NCBI GenBank assembly: GCA_964034945.1
Contig: OZ035962.1
Location: 99,981,284-100,045,283 of the forward strand
Direction: 5' to 3'
Source: Chrysopilus asiliformis
Taxonomy: Eukaryota; Arthropoda; Insecta; Diptera; Rhagionidae
DNA: 64,000 nucleotides
Below, piece by piece: positions 44,826 to 55,214 of this stretch. The notes beneath the pieces were generated by a model that ran no database searches, was not told the origin of the DNA, and saw only the letters and a list, made by a program, of their open reading frames with translations. Numbering within the stretch: the stretch's first letter is position 1; each line of letters begins with the position of its first letter. A program made the position numbers and the translations under genes.

Positions 44826-45289
44826 TCAATCAGAGTTACTTCAATGATTGTGCCATTTCTTAGCTTTAATTGCGCAATTTATGACACTTGAAGTCAAATC
44901 GAGGAAAACATGTCGATTATCGAAAGGAGCAATAAGAAAAATTACAATTTCCACGTCAGATGCGATTAAGTGCCGATTTAATCGGATCCAATTTGGACAT
45001 ACAGACGATTTATTTCCAGGGATCATTTGGCTAAGTGGAAAAATAGCTAAATTGAGTACTTGATTTTGGTGTGATTTCTTGCAGGATGCATTTTTTGATA
45101 ACTTAGATATGAAATTATTGGCATAATTTTGAAATTAAAAATCTGGTATTGTTTTCTTTTTATTACTTTGTTATCTGAATTAAAATAATGACCAAATTAT
45201 TTCAGTTTTCATATTAGAAACTTATTTGCAGTTTTATAAAAGCATCGGCGATCACCTTCTACGGCTTTGGTTGTAAAATTATGTGGCTA
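44826..45289. other. Stretch with no confirmed gene
   Basis: Continues the unique region to about 45065, then becomes AT-rich. Antisense-overlapping short frames at 44841-45063 are unassigned. Confidence 0.35.
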
Positions 45290-45520
45290 TGGTAGGGTTT
45301 CCATTCGTCCTCTTTTTCCCGGACACCGTCAACTTTTTAGTGTCGTCCGGGGAAGGGGGTTTTGATTAAGTTCAGGGTTTTTAATGCGTTTGGGGAATTT
45401 CGAGGCAATTAAGGGTATATTTCAATTTAGGGATATATTTGTCCTCGAATAGTCAAAATCTTCGCCTGCGGCGCATTTCTAAATTCTAAAAATTCTAACT
45501 ATGGCGCGTGTTTTTTATTA
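45290..45520 (+). repeat. Family E element, truncated
   Basis: GTAGGGTTTCCATTCGTCC resembles the GTAGGGTGACCATACGTCCC end at 59941. Further on GTCCTCGAATAGTCAAAATC and CTTCGCCTGCGGCGCATTTC match the family middle. The 3' end is missing or diverged beyond recognition. Confidence 0.5.
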
Positions 45521-45690
45521 AGTCCGTTTGCCTGCTGCGTATTTATTTTTTGTGTGCAAAACATGTTTTAGTTTATAAAAATGTTTCATAGTCAATGTAA
45601 ACAGAGGAAAAAAGGAATAGTAACAAATGGCTCTTTCTTGCGTTTATTATTATAAAATAAATGATTTTAACGGTTGACCTTGAGTCATTT

Positions 45691-45831
45691 TTATACCCGT
45701 ATGGTGAAACCAAAGGGTATATTAACTTTGCCTTACCGTTTGTAACGCCAAGATCCCGTCATCGCACAAAAAAATTAATTACACCAGTGTGTTTAGAATG
45801 ATGAAAAAAAGTTGAATTTAGCATGTCCGTC

Positions 45832-45882
<51 letters not shown>

Positions 45883-46275
45883 CTGTCTGTGGCGCGGATT
45901 GCGGGCGCACGGATTGAGCTAGAGACTTGAAATTTTGCACAGATCCGTTTTTCGTAAAATGTGAGGCTAAGTTCGTTAATGGGCAAAAATGGACCATTAG
46001 GGAGGGTACCCCCCATACGAATGAAATCGTTTTTTGTGAATATCTCGAAAACGGTGCATCTTATCAAAAAAGTGCAAGAACAAAAGTTATTTAGGATATG
46101 ATTCTACATAAAACTCCCATACATCAAAATCCGATTGGAATAAATTTAAAAAAATCTTATTGGAAAGTTTGACTTCAAAGTGGAATTTTGATACAACTGT
46201 TCGCTGTTCACTTAAATCACCATACGGGTTTTCAATAATTGCCAGATTGGCAATTATAGCTTTTATTATGTTTTT
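45691..46275 (+). mobile_element. Family A element, full length
   Basis: Complete from TTATACCCGTATGGTGAAAC to GGCAATTATAGCTTTTATTA. Differs from 43044-43612 mainly in microsatellite length and by retaining GGGAGGGTACCCCCCATACG. Minus-strand frames of about 100 residues are by-products. Confidence 0.92.
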
Positions 46276-48190
46276 ACTTTCCTCTGATGTGGAGTGGAAC
46301 ATGATTTTTCTTAGGATCTCACCTTGACTTATCTTTCATTAAAAAATCACATGAATAAAGTTTTTCTTATTAAATAGTTCCTCGTCATTGATTATTTCAT
46401 TATATTGCTTTAGGTACTTTAAATTAGAAAGACACTAAGTGCAGCGTCTCAGAAACTAAATTTATGAAAAGTTAAAAATCTGATAGAATCCGTAAAGAAC
46501 GTAAGGACCTTTTAAATATCAATTTCAAGCAATATTTCCAATCTTATTTTATACATTTGAACATTCCTCCAAGTTTCTGGAATATTGTGCAGGTACTCAG
46601 ACTTGAATGCATGAAATCAGAAAACCTTTCGATAAGAGTTTATAGAAATCTTCTCGATTTTTGCATCAATGCATTGAGTTGGAAGAAACTACTCCCAGTT
46701 GGTATATCACATAACCCACACCCATTTCTCGGTTTTTTTTCCGAGTAATACCGCCATAGGTCTCATATATGCAGATTTAGTTGAAAATCAATTGAAGAAG
46801 TTCCAACTTGACTACTCCTGGTAGGGTGATGGCAAATAGATTTCATCCGATATGAGTTTATTGAAAATAACTTCTGTTAGAAATCCCTTTCCAGTGGGAG
46901 AAGTTCCACAATATTTATACTGGTCTCTGCTATGTATTCTCATAAAAGAACACATTATGCGATTGACGATATTGTTGAAAATTGAAATGAAGCAAAGTGT
47001 ACCAGGAAATATGCAATATATTCCTTTATTTTTTCATGGTCCAAGAATTTTTGTAAAGTTTTTTTTTTAGAATTTTGAACAGCGTTGATGGTTGATCGAA
47101 TTTGTCGAGAAATAGGCAAAATTTCTTGTTTTAACGCAATTACTGTATCTGTTTTGAATGAATATATATTTCCATATATTTCCAAACTCGAAATCCTGAG
47201 GGAGACCTCAGCAGTACTGAATGTTTCTTGAGGAATTGATTTGAACTTCTTGATTTTATACGTCAAAAGCAATGAACAACAAAAATTGCGCCGAGTATGT
47301 GGGTTGCTACTGGTTGTTGTTTATGATTTGTAATTTGCATGTTCCATTGGGGAACTATGCTGAGGTTTTTCACACAATGATTTCTGTGATATTCCAGAGG
47401 AAACCGATTCCCGACGTTTCGTCGCTATAAAAAAGTCAAAATGTGATTTCTGAGAAATTTAAATAATTCCTTGTGTCACGTGAAAACAAGATTGAATATC
47501 ACATTAGGTAAACACGAGTTCGTTTACTGATGACAAAATTTTGTTCGCTTGAAAATAATCGCATAAAGATTTTTTCAACTGGTATTTTTTACTTACTTGT
47601 ATTGCAGATGCTTCCTGTGGTATTTTTAATTTTTAATGTTATTCAAAAGAATGCAAAGCGATAGTGCAAACATTCTTTTTTGGTGAAATTAAAAATCTTT
47701 AAATATCAGATTTTTTTATTTCGACTAATTTTTTGTGAGCAGGGTTAGATTTATTAAACTTTTCGGCCCCCTTTCCCCTCGGCACACTTTTCACTATTTT
47801 TTGTGTGAAGCTTATATCTTCGTCACACTATCGCGGACCCTCCTCCCTCCTAAAATTGGAAATTATGGGTAGACCCTGGGGCGAACAAACGAACAGAAAA
47901 ATTAAATATTCTTCTCAATTCGTCTAATATTCAGTTGAAAGTAAAACAAAAACAGTTTTTTTCATAACTATGACAAAAATTTCACTTTTTAAATTTAGCG
48001 CCGTTTGCTTTTTAAATTTGGCGCCACTCTGCCCGATTTTCGGTATAACTTTTCGATTCAATATGCGAAGGAAATTAAATACATTTTTCTCTGGCCGACT
48101 TCTCGCTCAGTTTTCATGCCCTATCTCTTCTCTACAGATAAGTCTTTCTATTTCTCACATTTATACAATTTTAAAATCAAGTCAATATAG
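46276..48190. other. Stretch with no recognised gene
   Basis: Unique AT-rich DNA. A minus-strand frame of 105 residues (46955-47272) and plus-strand frames at 46557-46748 and 46852-47070 have no motif that I recognise; composition is not clearly coding. No transposon ends seen. Confidence 0.4.
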
Positions 48191-48330
48191 GTGTGATAGG
48201 GCTTTTAGGTGTGATAGGGCTTTTAGGTGTGATAGGGCTTTTAGGTGTGATAGGGCTTTTAGGTGTGATAGGGCTTTTAGGTGTGATAGGGCTTTTAGGT
48301 GTGATAGGGCTTTTAGGTGTGATAGAGCTT
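48191..48330. repeat. 18-bp tandem repeat, 7 perfect copies plus one variant
   Basis: Unit GTGTGATAGGGCTTTTAG repeats without change seven times; the eighth has AGAGCTT and ends the array. Because the unit is a multiple of three, a plus-strand frame reads through it as repeats of RCDRAF, but upstream and downstream parts of that frame are not coding-like. Confidence 0.95.
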
Positions 48331-49839
48331 CAAAAAAAGTTGCGCTTTAGAAGAGTTTCACTGTAGAAGAATTAAAAAAAATTTAATTTCCATGTGCCCC
48401 GCAGGCATGCATTTCGAATTTGATCATTTATGCGAATTCGGAATGCTCACCAGGTACCCGACTCGAAAGCGGTTGGCTGAATTAAATGCAACATTTTGCG
48501 ATATTTTAATTCCTTGAGAGGATTTTAGCCAACATTGAAGTAGAGTAGAAAAACGTCGCTATATCTTTGTGGTAAATTAACTGGTAAAAATTTATTCAAA
48601 TAACGCCGACAATCTAACATCTATCTGTAGGTACTCGGAAGAATTAAAATTGATATAAGAAAATTCAACTATGAAAACCATGGGACGAGAATTCGTGAGA
48701 ACAACCAATTTGTACAAGCTTCATGAGGTTATGACATATTTATCGTATGTTGAGTGAATTATACTCTTATATATGTAAAACGTTATTATGTCCTTTTAAA
48801 TATCGCATATCCATTCATGGTGTGTACTTGAAAGGGCAATTTTCTAGGCAAAGCAAGCCATATGGCATAAAAAATGACATCATTTAATACCATTTCTCAG
48901 AAATTTTAATTAAATTGACCAGCAGAGATATGGTGTTAGTCGCTCAAATCAACTGCAGGCCTGTGGAATATAAAATTGTGAGGGTGGAGAAAGTTACAGA
49001 ATTTTAGCATATAAATCAGGGTAACTACAATTGGATTCTGGATTGTATAGTCATGTGCATTTTTTTTACAGATCTTTTAATTTATTTATGAAATTTAAAG
49101 AAGTGTGATGTATTTTCAGCCCTTACAACAAGTTATAATTTCCTTTGTTATTACTGTTATCGTCCTTATAATAATTGGCTCCAACTGAATTAAGATGTAT
49201 TGAAAAGATATGAAGAATCACTATTAATTTTAGGATTTTTTTTTAAATCAACCGTTTTCAAGGGAAATACTTTTTGCGGGAAAGAGGAAAAAGTTGTCAG
49301 ATTATCTTTTGATGTATACACAAGAGTTATGTAAAATATAATTTTAAACATATCCGATTTTAGTAATTTTTTCGATAGAGCGCATCGTTTTGGCAAGAAT
49401 CGCTGAAAATTGGTTCAGTTTTTTGAGAGATGAATAGACTCATGCAGTCTTTCATGGCTGGCCTCTAGTATTCATACGGTAAACACCTCTATACCATACA
49501 AAAAGGCTGTAATTCTTGTGTGATTGGATCTATCTAAAAAAAATATTTTGGCGACCGTTTTTGGAAACAACATTTTTTTCCAAGCAAAACTTTTTTTTTT
49601 AAATACCATCGGATAGAATTGGAGGCCACTGCTACATGGCTGTGACTTAAATTGCGAAGAAGCATGTCAACCGCCAGCGACGCGGTCGACTTAAATCCAA
49701 AATGCAGTTTTTGTGATGGTGCTTTAAAAATTAAATATTATTGTCATTTTCAAAATTTTGTGGTAACGATCGTTTTGTAAACCAACAGAACTTGAAATCA
49801 ACTTGCAATCGAATTGGAACATAAACTTAAGAAAAACTG
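48331..49839. other. Stretch with no recognised gene
   Basis: AT-rich. 49230-49395 has family B-like words (GCGGGAAAGAGGAAAAAG, TTTTGATGTATACAC, GCGCATCGTTTTGG), probably an old copy. Confidence 0.4.
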
Positions 49840-50290
49840 CAATTGTCAGGGGTTCATTGTCAAACTATAAGGACAAACAGACAATATTTTGGACAGACAA
49901 TATTTTTATTTAAAAAATCTAATTTTATGAGAGAGAGGGGAAAAGTTCTGTTCCGATTGGATTCTGATGTATGGATTGATTATATAAAATCATGTTCTAA
50001 TCATATTTCGTCTTACAAAAAACTGCAATTTTGTTCGTTCAAGAACTTAGCCTTGTTAATTACTGGAAAAGCAGCCGTAAACAATTTCAAGTCTCTGGTT
50101 TAAACCATTCGAAAGTTATGGTATTCACGGACAGACGGAGAGACGGAGAGACCGACGGACGGACATGCGGAAATCAAAATCTTTTGTTAATCCAAACACC
50201 CTGGTGTAGTTTATTTTTGTGTCCGATTATTAGTTTGATGGGTTATAAACGGTATACTAAATCTAATATACTACTAAATATAAGATTTTA
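49840..50290 (-). mobile_element. Family B element
   Basis: GATTGGATTCTGATGTATGG, TTTGTTCGTTCAAGAACTTA, AATTTCAAGTCTCTGG, GACGGACGGACATGCGGAAA, CCAAACACCCTGGTGTAGTT and AACGGTATACTAAATCTAAT follow in family order. The microsatellite is short and contains GAGAGACGG. Open frames over it are by-products. Confidence 0.7.
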
Positions 50291-51916
50291 ATATAGAGAA
50301 TAAAAATCTTTAAGAAAAAGTGGATTTCATGCACTACACATATTTCGTTGTTGGTAGCTATTAAAAAGCTTAGCAAGAAAACTTGTTTGAAAAATGATTT
50401 AAACGCCATATTGGCATGTTAGAAATCAAACGAACAGGAAAATCTCATTTTTCTACGAAATCAAGTTTCAAATCCCATTCGAACAGTCTTTGACCCTTCT
50501 AGGAAATGCAAATCTATACGATTGCTGCACGTGGCTGAGGGATATTACTTCTGGTGATGGTTTGGAACTTATATAAAGTAAATCCCTAAAAGTACTGCTT
50601 TATACTCGCGTCACTGGAAGAGTAACCAGTAGCTAACAAAATCATTGGGTAAAAAGATCAGTAAAGTAGCAACTTGTGAACTAAGGTTAGTTACGTGGAA
50701 CGTGGCGCAATTTATATGAAAATCTATTCAATGTCGAGACTGTGACCGTGTGATGGAGACCTAACCGACTTTCAAATTACCACCTACTTTTTATTTGACA
50801 AAAACAAACTGTTTGTGGTCTTAGGAGGAAAGCTTGGAAAATCGTTTTCACAGGAATAAATTTAATTAATTTAACATACAAATCCTTCGCATAACATTTT
50901 ATTTTATTGGAATAAAGTCAACTAGCATCACTTGTAGCAAAATACATATACTTCGGATGATCCCAAAGAACAAAATTCACTTATTGTGTTTGGTACAATT
51001 TGAATGTTGATTTCTCGTCCTCGTAGAAGTGCTTGTTCACTTCATGTACAAAATAGGCTTGTGTGAATATCTAAAACACTAATGTGGAATGTTTGCCGTA
51101 ACGAGGCAACTATCCTGGACATGTTGTGATGTTTCTAAATACAACAAATACTTGCCTCTCAAGAGAACAAGAAAATGTTGTGTAGACCTTTAGCAACATG
51201 AATCCATCATTGGGATGCGCCCTCCCATGAGCATACAGGAAGGCCAAGGTTGAGCAAACCACACTCTGAGAAGGCGGATGGATTCAATGCTTTTTATTTC
51301 GGCATACGTTACTAATTTATAGGTTTTTCCATATGAGCGGTGCAACATCGAACCCGTTCAGGTGAAATAACAACATGACAAGGTGTGGGCGGTTGGCCAG
51401 ACAAGAGGTACAAAGTGGTTAACTGCGATTCCCTTAATTAAGTTGCAATAATAAACGCCACCAACGCGCAATTTCGTTTTGCCCATCGTATATATATATT
51501 TCGGCCAAGCCAGCCCAAATGCAACGACTGAAAACCAAGCAAGTTGCGCCGGCCAGAGCAATCGTGAGATGTCATGTTATTTGAGAACATACAAGAACAG
51601 ATCTCCCCTTAAATGTTGATGTTAAATGCAAATTGCTATTAGGCCCAACATAAGGTGATTGTAATGAATTGACCACATATCTCCTACTTCCACTTAAGAC
51701 ATATTCCTTCACAAAAATTCAAAACCAAACAGGCGAACCGAATTTAGTGGGAAGTCGAGATATCACGTAATTTTAAAGAAAAAAAAAAGCATTTGAAAAA
51801 AATAAAAACTGCAAATCTCTATGTTTTTAAAGAAAATAATAGCCTTTTTTTATTTTTACTGACCGGTCACAATCACAATCTGTATAACGATTTTGGCAGA
51901 AAAGATGATACTTATG
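50291..51916. other. Stretch with no recognised gene
   Basis: Largely unique sequence; 51100-51600 is somewhat GC-richer with no coding pattern I can support. No transposon ends seen. Confidence 0.4.
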
Positions 51917-52262
51917 GCATCCAGGGAACTGAAATTTTGTCCCGGTATTATGTAATCTAGTGTTGGGATTTCTTAACCACTATAAAAACTGACCTCGAGA
52001 CCTAAATATTTTCCTCAGAAACGATTGCTTCCAGCGCATTGGTTTTTAAATCGCCTGTGGCGCATTTTATTCAATAATTTTCAATACCATGTGCTTGTTT
52101 CTAAAAATTTTTTAAAAAATTTTAAAAATTAAATTGAAACAAATTTTGTACAGTTTTTCAAATGTTTCAGGATTATTGTGGAAGCATTAAAAACTTACTC
52201 ACCGTCCGCTCTCTACCGCGAATCTGTTCCGGGTTCACACAAAAAAATATGGTCGCCCCTGC
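51917..52262 (+). repeat. Family E element, left-truncated
   Basis: CCAGGGAACTGAAATTTTGT, TTATGTAATCTAGTGTTGG, CTTAACCACTATAAAAACTG, CTGTGGCGCATTTT and the end GGTTCACACAAAAAAATATG match 60005-60390 in order. The left GGGTGACC end is absent; the right end GGTCGCCCC is diverged. Confidence 0.65.
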
Positions 52263-52296
52263 GCTAGTAGACAAAAATAAAAGAAAAATTCCTTAA

Positions 52297-52582
52297 CCCA
52301 TTAACTCCTGCCGTACTCAAACGAGTACAGCGAATATGCCTGGGGTAATTAAAGTAGCTCAAGTCGATTTTCAGGCGAAACGAAATTGAGTTGTATTAGC
52401 ATTAACAAATAGATCAATTTGGCTTCGCCTGATCATCGTCGTTAGGTACTTTAACTTATTACCACAGATATATGAACAAAAATTTTTTTTTCAGAATTTT
52501 CTTTTAATTTTGTGTATTTTATAAGAATAAATTGGATTTTGTGTTAAAAATATTCAGTGGTTTTCTCACGGACATTAATGGG
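52297..52582. mobile_element. piggyBac-like MITE with TTAA on both sides
   Basis: TTAA at 52293-52296 precedes CCCATTAACTCCTGCC; the right end GGACATTAATGGG is followed by TTAA at 52583-52586. The ends share CCCATTAA and then diverge. TTAA duplication is the hallmark of piggyBac mobilisation. The palindrome GTACTCAAACGAGTAC lies just inside the left end. 286 bp, non-coding. Confidence 0.8.
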
Positions 52583-52586
52583 TTAA

Positions 52587-53954
52587 TTTAATTTGAAACT
52601 AAATAACAGCATTTCCGAGCAGGTGTAACATTTAACCAGGTTTATCTGTACTCTCGCTTAGATATACGACTACACAATTCAATAGCAATAATTTACCTGT
52701 GCGAATTTCATTTGCTGGACCATCCGCTCGCTCGGTTCATTCGATTCATGTATGTGAATGCATACATAAAATGTTAACATAATTCCTTTTACCTACATAA
52801 ATTCTTAAAGGAAGAAGAATTTTAACATATCGGGCGAACATTATAATCAAATAAATTTGTTGCCTCTTAAATTATGGCGTTAAAAATTTGAAAGTCATAT
52901 CGGTGACTTTGTGAGTTAACGAAACAATTTGGGGGAATGTTTGGGAGGACCAGGAAAATGAGAGAAGATGAAAAACAATTTTCATAAAATAATGTTTATT
53001 AAACGCATAAAGTAAAAAAGAAAGCTTTATTAAAATCCCATGTTAAACAACAAACTTTCCACATGAAACAAACGAAAAATAAAATTTCACAAAAAAAGGG
53101 TTGAAACAGCAACACCCATATTAAAAAGTTCAAAGCGGCTCCATTCGGCGTTTTGGCGTTAAAGTGAGACATGTCACGCATCAAATTATGGCCTGAGAAT
53201 CATCCGAAAAAGAGAATTTTTCAATATTAACATAAGAAGTTATTAAACAAAACAATCTCAGGGCAGCACATAAAATTACAAACAAAATCTTTGCAAAGTT
53301 TTCAATTGAAATTCTGTTTTGATGCCATTTGAGGATAATCAATGCGACACCCTTCAATGTGGAAATTAATTTTTGGGGTTTCTTTAGGAAATAACTGTTA
53401 TTTCAGGAAATAATTGTAACGAAATTATAGACTTTAGTTTTTATACAGTTTTATTATGGAAAATCAAATTAAAAGTGATGATGAAAAAATGTGTTTTTAT
53501 TTTTACTATAAGCAATTGCGGGAAAATTAAAGTTTCGATAATAATATTTAAAAATTTGACAAGAACTTTTTAATGAAAACATGGAAATTCGCGAGAAAAT
53601 TAAAATAAATTCGATAAATAACCTGATTTTTTTTTTGTTAGGGTAATTGGAAAAAAATTGATGAGACATTTTGATTAAAATGCAACATGCTTATAATAAC
53701 ATCAATTACAAAGTTAAAAAATTTATAACATTAATAGTTCCGCAGGATAATTAAGTTTAACACTGAAGAAATAAAAAGAGGCTTTCTAAAGAGAATTTAT
53801 AAAAAAAAGATATTACCTCCATCGATGCATTTTATTGGAAACACATGCCATTATTGGTGGTTTTTTCCGAAAAAAAAACCCAATTAAATCAAAAAATACA
53901 TAAAAAATGTTTTTCCCTTCTAGAAAAAAAAGTAATGAGACTAAGCGATAAAAA
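52587..53954. other. Stretch with no recognised gene
   Basis: AT-rich unique DNA with A-runs at its right side. Short frames only. Confidence 0.45.
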
Positions 53955-54220
53955 TAAACATAACAAAAGCTATAATTGCCAATCTGGCAATTATTGAAAA
54001 CCCGTATGGTGATTTAAGTGAACAACGAACAGTTGTATCAAAATTCCATTTTGAAGTCAAACTTTCCAATAAGATTTTTTAAAATTTATTCCAACCGGAT
54101 TTTGATGTATGGGAGTTTTATGTAAAATCATATCCTAAATAACTTCTGTTCTTGCACTTTTTTGATAACATACACCGTTTTTTGAGATATTCGGAAAAAT
54201 CGTTTTTGTTCGTATGCGGG

Positions 54221-55194
54221 GTAGGGCTGACCGGACTTTTAGTTGGCTATAGGGGTAAGTAGACTCATTGCGGTTAAGTCAACCACGGTTGAAAACAACC
54301 CTGCGTGAATTGGACTGTTTATTCAGTCGACTGACAGCTATCAGTGAACCAATGTCGTTAGACCACAGTGCTCTTGGAACAAACTGTGAGGGGAAAAAAC
54401 GAAATTTCAAGCGTGCGAGTAATTTTTTTTTCTTGTTAATTAAATTGTTTTGTAGCTTACACTTTCATTGTATTGAACTCGTCAGTGATTTCAAGTGAAA
54501 ATTTATGTATGAGTTAACAAGTTAGTGAAGCATTTTCTGACCCATACTTTTTCATCTTTTTTCACGGGTGTGTTAAAAATAAAATGGCGGCTTGGGGCTA
54601 GTTGACTCACAGTATACTGGGGTTAAATGACTCGATATGAATTACCTATATTTTTTTGTTAATTAATTTTATTTTTTTAAATTAGATGAAATTTACACCC
54701 CGATTGCGCGTGTCGTGTCGTTTTCGACAAGAGTTGTTTTACGTGTTGTTGTTAGTGTTTTTCTACCAACAACAACACGTAAAACGACTCTTGTCGAAAA
54801 CGAGACGACACTCGCAATCGGGGTGTTAATTTATGTTAATCTGAAATGTTATTAATGTTTTAAAGAATACATTTTTTCAGAATTATTATAGTTTTTTAAT
54901 ATGTTCCAACACATTTTCCTCATAAAAAGTATAGAGTCAAATAACCCCGTTCACAGAGTCAACAAGCCCCAGACACGGGGTTAGTCGACTCATCGAACAA
55001 CTTTTTTTAAAATGAAAAAAAATATTTGAAACACTTATAATTAGTCAAAATAAAAGATTGACTAAGAAACACAATTGAATAAACCAACCAAAAACGTCTT
55101 TACTGCACCTGAAATAATTACAGTAAAACCTCTATAAAGTAGATTATAAAAAGTGGGTCTACTAGCCTCGGTCTACGCTACCCCCGGTCTACGC
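54221..55194. mobile_element. Inserted element related in style to 18917-19892
   Basis: About 974 bp lying between the two family A pieces. GACCGG near the left end and CCGGTC near the right end are inverted; GGCTA and GTAGAC also occur in both arms, but a clean terminal inverted repeat is not visible. Interior words GGGGTTA..TGACTC and GAGTCAACAAGCCCC parallel the GGGGTAGG..GTCACA and CCTGAGACAACCTGCCCC words of 18917-19892. Length and insertion into family A are also alike, so the two are probably distant relatives. A 132-bp foldback lies inside. Confidence 0.55.
54695..54826. repeat. Foldback repeat with about 60-bp arms
   Basis: ACACCCCGATTGCG...CGTGTTGTTGTT is mirrored by AACAACAACACG...CGCAATCGGGGTGT, about 60 bp per arm with roughly three mismatches and a loop of about 14 bp. 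GC content is above the surroundings. Nested inside the element at 54221-55194. No certain target duplication. Confidence 0.88.
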
Positions 55195-55214
55195 TTCACC
55201 ATACGGGTATAAAA

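Larger units (their letters stand above)
53955..55214 (-). mobile_element. Family A element split by a second insertion
   Basis: 53955-54220 runs from AAACATAACAAAAGCTATAA through the TTGCCAATCTGGCAA hairpin, CCCGTATGGTGATTTAAG and TTTTGTTCGTATGCGGGG. The only other piece is the terminal TTCACCATACGGGTATAAAA at 55195-55214. The microsatellite half is missing, so the insertion was accompanied or followed by deletion. Confidence 0.85.

Noticed and set aside
47970..48350. Repeat protein RCDRAF x8
   Set aside because: Caused by an 18-bp tandem repeat; flanking parts of the frame are not coding-like.
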